Below, piece after piece: positions 59,727 through 64,000 of a stretch of DNA of 64,000 bases. The notes under the pieces were generated by a model. The model was not told the origin of the DNA. It saw only the letters and a program-made list of their open reading frames with translations, and searched no databases. The stretch spans positions 34,501 through 98,500 of the forward strand of contig CAJUSY010000004.1 in the NCBI GenBank assembly GCA_910589545.1, written 5' to 3'. Made by a program: the position numbers and the translations under genes. Every line of letters starts with the position of its first letter. The first letter of the stretch is position 1. The stretch is from Peptoniphilaceae bacterium. GTDB lineage: Bacteria > Bacillota > Clostridia > Tissierellales > Peptoniphilaceae.

Positions 59727-61682
59727 ATGAACAAAAAATTAATAACTGCACTAACCTTATCAACTTTGTTGTTAACGACAAACTCATTTGCTTCAAATGA
59801 AACACAAAAGTTAGATGCAATGGAAAAATTAGGATTGAAGATTGACGAATCAATCGATAAAACTAACATAAAAGATGAAATTAAATTAGAAAATGGGATT
59901 ACGTTAAAATTTGACAAAGAAGGCAAGCTAATAGCTATAGATGCACTTTCTAGCACAGAAAAATTACTATCAGAAAAAACAGATGTCAAATTCGAAGATT
60001 ACTTAAATAACACAATAGCAAAGCTTAAAAAAGAAGGATACATTCCTAAAGAATACAAATTAGTAGACAAACAAGACATACTAGACAATGGATACAAGGT
60101 AGTATTTGAAAAAGAAAATCCATATAATGTCAAAAACCCATACAACATTATAACAATATCGTTTGACAAGAAAACAAATGAACTCAAAACATTCAACAAA
60201 ATTGGAGATTTTGAAATAACGAAAGCTCCTGAAATTAAATTAGAAGATGCAAAGAAAGTCGCAATAGATAAACTAAAATCCATAAAAAATTTTGATGAAT
60301 CTAAAGTAAAATCAGAAACTTCAGTAATCAATATAGACACTTTACCAACAAAGTTCACGCAAAACAAAGGTCTAGTAGTTGCATATGTATTTGAATATGA
60401 AGATACGAAAGTTTATGTCGACGCTAATACAAAAGAAATGCTTGGAGCAGATAAACTAAAAGCAAATACAGAAAAACAATTCATAGTATCCAGGATTAAT
60501 GGCAAAAACAGAATCGACACATCAATAGAAATAGCTAAGACATACATCAAATCAACAGAATTTGCCATCCTTGCAAATCAAAACAACTTCCCGGACTCTT
60601 TAAGTGCCACTGTTTTATCCAACAAATTCAATGCACCTATACTATTGACAGATGCCAAAACAGCAGACAAAAGTTTAATCCAAGAAATTAAAAGATTACA
60701 AACAAAATACTTCATTAAAATAGGTGGAGAAAATTCTATAAGCAATAAAGTGGCAACTGAATTACTCCCAGAAGGTAGCAAAGTAAAATCATACAAAGGC
60801 GCTGACAGATACGCTACAAATGCTGAAATCATCAAAGAATTCAAAGACGCAGACACATGTATCATAGCAAGTGGCGAAAACTTTGCAGATTCATTAAGTA
60901 TTGGGGCATTCGCAACAAAAAACGGATATCCAATCGTATTAGTACAAAAAGATAAAATTGACGACGTAACAAAACAAGCACTAAAAGATTCCAAAATCAA
61001 AAAATGCTACATCGTCGGTGGAGAAAACTCCGTATCCAAATCATTAGAAAAAGAACTTCCACAAGTAATCGAAAGAATAGCGGGAAATGACAGATACGAA
61101 ACATCACTTAAAATAGCTGACAAATTCTATAAAGATGCACAAGGAGCATACCTTGCAAGTGGAGAAGTATTTGCAGATAGCTTGGCGATAAACCCAATCG
61201 CTGCAAAATTTGATGTACCTTTAATTCTTACACCAAAAGATAAATTACCACAAAAAACACAAGAATACCTTGAAAACTCCAAAATCGTTCAAATAGCTAT
61301 AATAGGTGGAGAAAAGACAGTATCCGAACAAATTCAACAAGAATTATCCAAAAACAACCAAGACGTTGCAACATCTGTAGAATTCACATACACAAAAGAA
61401 GGAAAGAAAGTTACAAGAGAACTTACTAGCTCTGAAAAAAACGAACTAGCTAAATTAATGAACGAAAACAAAAAATATGTGACAGACCAAAGATTAAAGA
61501 GCATATTTGACAACTACTTCACATTGGTAGGAGCTAATGGAAAAACAAAAGTAGCAGTATCAGTAAATATTGAAAAAGATGAAGTCGTAATAGATGATGC
61601 AATCCTTGAAAAAGGTGCTACACTTAACAAAGATAATGAACTTGCAAAACAATACATCAAATTCATCGAAAATTTACAATAA
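59727..61682 (+). CDS. Cell-surface protein with three cell-wall-binding repeats (CWB2)
   Basis: 651 residues. A signal peptide (KKLITALTLSTLLLTTNSFA) is followed by a region to about residue 235 with two PepSY/YcdB-like units (LEDAKKVAIDKLKSIKNFDE). Three CWB2 repeats follow, each opening with an R-x-x-G-x-x-R motif: SRINGKNRIDTSIEIAKTYI, YKGADRYATNAEIIKEF and RIAGNDRYETSLKIADKFYK. These trimeric domains hold proteins non-covalently on wall polymers. The last 110 residues are a separate domain of unknown type. GGGAGG precedes the ATG. It splits rpsD from the ribosomal operon. Confidence 0.88.
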   Translation: MNKKLITALTLSTLLLTTNSFASNETQKLDAMEKLGLKIDESIDKTNIKDEIKLENGITLKFDKEGKLIAIDALSSTEKLLSEKTDVKFEDYLNNTIAKLKKEGYIPKEYKLVDKQDILDNGYKVVFEKENPYNVKNPYNIITISFDKKTNELKTFNKIGDFEITKAPEIKLEDAKKVAIDKLKSIKNFDESKVKSETSVINIDTLPTKFTQNKGLVVAYVFEYEDTKVYVDANTKEMLGADKLKANTEKQFIVSRINGKNRIDTSIEIAKTYIKSTEFAILANQNNFPDSLSATVLSNKFNAPILLTDAKTADKSLIQEIKRLQTKYFIKIGGENSISNKVATELLPEGSKVKSYKGADRYATNAEIIKEFKDADTCIIASGENFADSLSIGAFATKNGYPIVLVQKDKIDDVTKQALKDSKIKKCYIVGGENSVSKSLEKELPQVIERIAGNDRYETSLKIADKFYKDAQGAYLASGEVFADSLAINPIAAKFDVPLILTPKDKLPQKTQEYLENSKIVQIAIIGGEKTVSEQIQQELSKNNQDVATSVEFTYTKEGKKVTRELTSSEKNELAKLMNENKKYVTDQRLKSIFDNYFTLVGANGKTKVAVSVNIEKDEVVIDDAILEKGATLNKDNELAKQYIKFIENLQ

Positions 61683-61698
61683 AATTAACCGAAAATTG

Positions 61699-61727
61699 TT
61701 GAAAAACAAATCACTAGATGATATAAT
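61699..61727 (+). promoter_or_regulatory. Promoter of rpsD
   Basis: TTGAAA (61699-61704), 17 bases, TATAAT (61722-61727), giving rpsD its own promoter. Downstream, AAATTAT / ATAATTT with TTTT after it (about 61740-61767) forms a terminator-like hairpin ending 17 bases before the ATG, which may allow feedback control by S4. Confidence 0.65.
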
Positions 61728-61783
61728 AGCGTTGGCTTAAAAAATTATCGCGGCAAATAATTTTTTAATGGAGATGAATATTA

Positions 61784-62380
61784 ATGGCAAGAATGATGGG
61801 ACCTAGATTTAAACAATCTAGAAGATTAGGTCTAAACGTATGCGGTCACCCAAAAGCTAACAAAAGAATGGGTAAAGGACTTGGAAGAAACGACAAGAAG
61901 TTAACTGAATATGGTATGCAACTTCTTGAAAAACAAAGATTAAGAGCATATTACGGAGTAAACGAAAAACAAATGCACAAATACTTCGAAAAAGCCCTTA
62001 ACAACAAAGAAGGTCTTACAACAGGGGATGTAATGGTAAGACAATTAGAAACTAGATTAGACAACCTAGTACTAAGAGCTTCATTTGCATCATCAATCAG
62101 ACAAGCAAGACAAATGGTATCTCACGGTTTAATCAGAGTAAACGGTAAAAAAGTAGATATCCCTTCTTTCCAAGTAGTTGAAGGATCTGTAATCGAATTG
62201 AAAGAAAAATCAAGATCAAATGAATTGTTCAAAGAAAACTACGAAACAAACTTTGCACAATCATTACCTTACATTGACAAGGAAGAAAACTTCAAAGTAA
62301 CATTGACAAGACTTCCTGAAAGACAAGAAATTCCAATCGAAATTACAGACTCATTAATAGTTGAGTTGTACTCAAGATAA
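61784..62380 (+). CDS. rpsD: 30S ribosomal protein S4
   Basis: 198 residues. RMMGPRFKQSRRLGLNVCGH, EKQRLRAYYGVNEKQMHKYF and an S4 RNA-binding domain (LETRLDNLVLRASFASSIRQ, ARQMVSHGLIRVNGKKVDIP). Only one of the four cysteines of the zinc form is present, so this is the zinc-free form. S4 starts 30S assembly. It has its own promoter and terminator. Confidence 0.95.
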   Translation: MARMMGPRFKQSRRLGLNVCGHPKANKRMGKGLGRNDKKLTEYGMQLLEKQRLRAYYGVNEKQMHKYFEKALNNKEGLTTGDVMVRQLETRLDNLVLRASFASSIRQARQMVSHGLIRVNGKKVDIPSFQVVEGSVIELKEKSRSNELFKENYETNFAQSLPYIDKEENFKVTLTRLPERQEIPIEITDSLIVELYSR

Positions 62381-62384
62381 TCAA

Positions 62385-62413
62385 AAGGCGAGTAATTATA
62401 CTCGCTTTTTTTA
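62385..62413 (+). terminator. Terminator of rpsD
   Basis: GCGAGTA / TACTCGC with flanking A-T pairs, a four-base loop and seven T. Confidence 0.85.
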
Positions 62414-62484
62414 TTTGCAATCATTGATATATACTCCATTTAAAAGTACAATAATATTGATTACAAAAAACAAAGGAAAATAAA

Positions 62485-63720
62485 ATGAAAAAAAGAGCAC
62501 TCATAACAATAATACTATTCCTGTTTCTGGTGTATTTCAGTGCAACGACATTTTTCACATTTTACGCACTACCCAACACCTATGTCAACGGATACAATAT
62601 GAGCTTTGTCGAAAAATCTAAAATAGTTGACAGAAATGCAGACATAAAAACACTAACCATAAACGCATCGGACAACCGTAAACTCGTAATAGATGCACAA
62701 GAGGTGGAGTTCAACCTCAAAATCCCGGAAGATTTCAAAATAGAACAAAATCCATTTTCATGGCCGTTGTCATTCTTCGATACCAAAAAATACACAGTTA
62801 ATTTCGACTACACAATTGACGAAAATAAACTCAACAAGAAGATTTATCAGGCAAAACTAAATCAAAATTCAAAGAAATCGTATAATGCTTATATAAGCTA
62901 CTTGGATGACGAATACACAATAATACCAGAACAAGTCGGAAATGAAATAGACACCAATAAACTCAAAGACACCATCATCAAATCCCTCTTAGAACAAAAA
63001 GAAGACATCACACTAAAAGACGAATACATCAAACCGACAGTCTACTCAAACAGCTGGGCCATCATAAGAGCGAAGAACAAACTCAACAAACTCAAAGACA
63101 TAGAAATAAGCTTTGATTTTAATGACACCATCTACAAACTAAAAGGAAGACAACTTAGAGATATGATGGACTTTGATGAGAAAAAAGGATTTGTCTACAA
63201 AGACCTTGAAATCGAACAATACGTAGACTATTTGAAAGATATAACAGACACATACAATAAAAGTCGCACCATAACAACAGTTGAGAACAAACAACTAAAA
63301 CTTACTGCAATAGACTACGGCTGGGAAATCGACAAACACAAAACAGTAGAGCTAATCAAAGAAAGAATAGAAAACGCAGAAAATGAAACAATAGAACCAG
63401 CGTATAACAGACAAGCGAAATCCCGACTCAAAAACGACATCCAAGATGAATACATCGAAATCGACCAACAAAACAAAACACTATACTACATCAACAACTA
63501 CAAAATCAACAAAAGTATACCAATAAAAATCACACAACCAATCCCAAAAGGAATCTACAACATAGATAACAAAACAAAAGGATACTCCAAAAACTACACG
63601 CTGGGATTTTACAGACATACAATATCTACAGAACAAAACTCTGACATACAAGTAAGCCCCAACCTGTTAGAAAGCATATATTATGATGTAGGAGAAAACA
63701 TAGCAGTAATAGTTTACTGA
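62485..63720 (+). CDS. Peptidoglycan-binding protein with degenerate L,D-transpeptidase domain
   Basis: 411 residues. A membrane helix at residues 4-28 anchors it with the bulk outside. Residues about 35-310 contain two PG_binding_4-like units (YISYLDDEYTIIPEQVGNEI and KLTAIDYGWEIDKHKTVELI), as in VanW/YkuD-associated proteins. From about 325, DEYIEIDQQNKTLYYINNYK and PIPKGIYNIDNKTKG match the start of a YkuD L,D-transpeptidase. The catalytic His and SHGC motif are missing; the domain ends about 40 residues early in VGENIAVIVY. It is probably a non-catalytic wall-binding protein. Confidence 0.75.
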   Translation: MKKRALITIILFLFLVYFSATTFFTFYALPNTYVNGYNMSFVEKSKIVDRNADIKTLTINASDNRKLVIDAQEVEFNLKIPEDFKIEQNPFSWPLSFFDTKKYTVNFDYTIDENKLNKKIYQAKLNQNSKKSYNAYISYLDDEYTIIPEQVGNEIDTNKLKDTIIKSLLEQKEDITLKDEYIKPTVYSNSWAIIRAKNKLNKLKDIEISFDFNDTIYKLKGRQLRDMMDFDEKKGFVYKDLEIEQYVDYLKDITDTYNKSRTITTVENKQLKLTAIDYGWEIDKHKTVELIKERIENAENETIEPAYNRQAKSRLKNDIQDEYIEIDQQNKTLYYINNYKINKSIPIKITQPIPKGIYNIDNKTKGYSKNYTLGFYRHTISTEQNSDIQVSPNLLESIYYDVGENIAVIVY

Positions 63721-63754
63721 AGTAAAATAAAAGTAAAAAATTTTTAAAATTCAC

Positions 63755-63783
63755 TTGACATTACAGTGCAAACTTGATAATAT
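63755..63783 (+). promoter_or_regulatory. Promoter P1 of a downstream operon
   Basis: TTGACA (63755-63760), 17 bases, TAATAT (63778-63783). It lies 85 bases upstream of a second consensus promoter. No gene starts before the window end. Confidence 0.65.
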
Positions 63784-63839
63784 ATATAAGCGCTCAATTG
63801 TTTAGTGAATTTTTTAATTAAAATAAAATCAAAAAACAC

Positions 63840-63868
63840 TTGACAATAAAGAAATACAAGAGTATAAT
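63840..63868 (+). promoter_or_regulatory. Promoter P2 of a downstream operon
   Basis: TTGACA (63840-63845), 17 bases, TATAAT (63863-63868): full consensus. The transcript contains AAAATGTGA / TCACATTTT (63888-63926), an untranslated hairpin. Tandem strong promoters with a long leader are typical of rRNA operons, but no rRNA sequence is within the window. Confidence 0.75.
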
Positions 63869-64000
63869 ATAATAGTTAGCTCACAAAATGTGAAGAACGA
63901 GTAAAACTTTGTAAATCACATTTTAACATATATTTCGTGAGTAATAGAACCTTAATAAATTAAATAAAGTAAATACTTTGAGAGAAGTACAAACCAAACA

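Overview
The window is AT-rich Firmicutes DNA with clostridial features: a complete S10-spc-alpha ribosomal protein operon, zinc-ribbon S14, a T-box leader on proS, and a CWB2-repeat surface protein. Gene content and the absence of sporulation genes suggest an anaerobic coccus of the Peptoniphilaceae, such as Finegoldia magna. That placement is an inference from gene content.

Bases 1 to about 15186 are the right part of an integrated mobile element whose left end lies outside the window. Cargo comes first: the end of an EcfT gene, a double EcfA ATPase, two ABC half-exporters of the siderophore-importer type, and a MATE pump. A sigma-like regulator, a probably structured non-coding stretch and a small protein follow, then three overlapping large serine recombinase genes. 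Between the recombinases and the right end is a toxin-antitoxin pair in which a complete RNase H1 is fused to an RnlA-type HEPN toxin, followed by an RnlB-type antitoxin. The element ends exactly at the P-loop codons of a host ABC ATPase gene, of which only the 3' part remains.

Bases 15187 to 28934 are chromosome: a membrane-anchored Lys/Glu-rich surface protein, a glycosyltransferase with the UDP-ManNAcA genes (wecC-like and wecB-like), an operon of three paralogous 49-57 residue peptides with a strong promoter, a decayed polysaccharide locus, an M42 aminopeptidase, a two-component system with an ABC-2 exporter, and a nucleoside deoxyribosyltransferase.

Bases 28935 to 45400 carry purA, a TetR-controlled MMPL exporter with its heptad-repeat partner, T-box-proS, an XRE regulator with a membrane protein, a truncated IS1182-type element, arsM, a double GNAT protein, a second MATE pump and a DUF308 protein. 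Two inverted copies of an unusual intergenic element (28935-29157 and 45142-45326) have matching hairpins with compensatory base changes.

Bases 45467 to 59630 are the ribosomal protein operon from rpsJ to rplQ, including secY, adk, a KOW protein, infA, rpmJ and rpoA; map is absent from its usual place after adk. The CWB2 surface protein, rpsD and a transpeptidase-like protein lacking its catalytic cysteine motif follow. Two consensus promoters end the window and drive something beyond it, possibly an rRNA operon.
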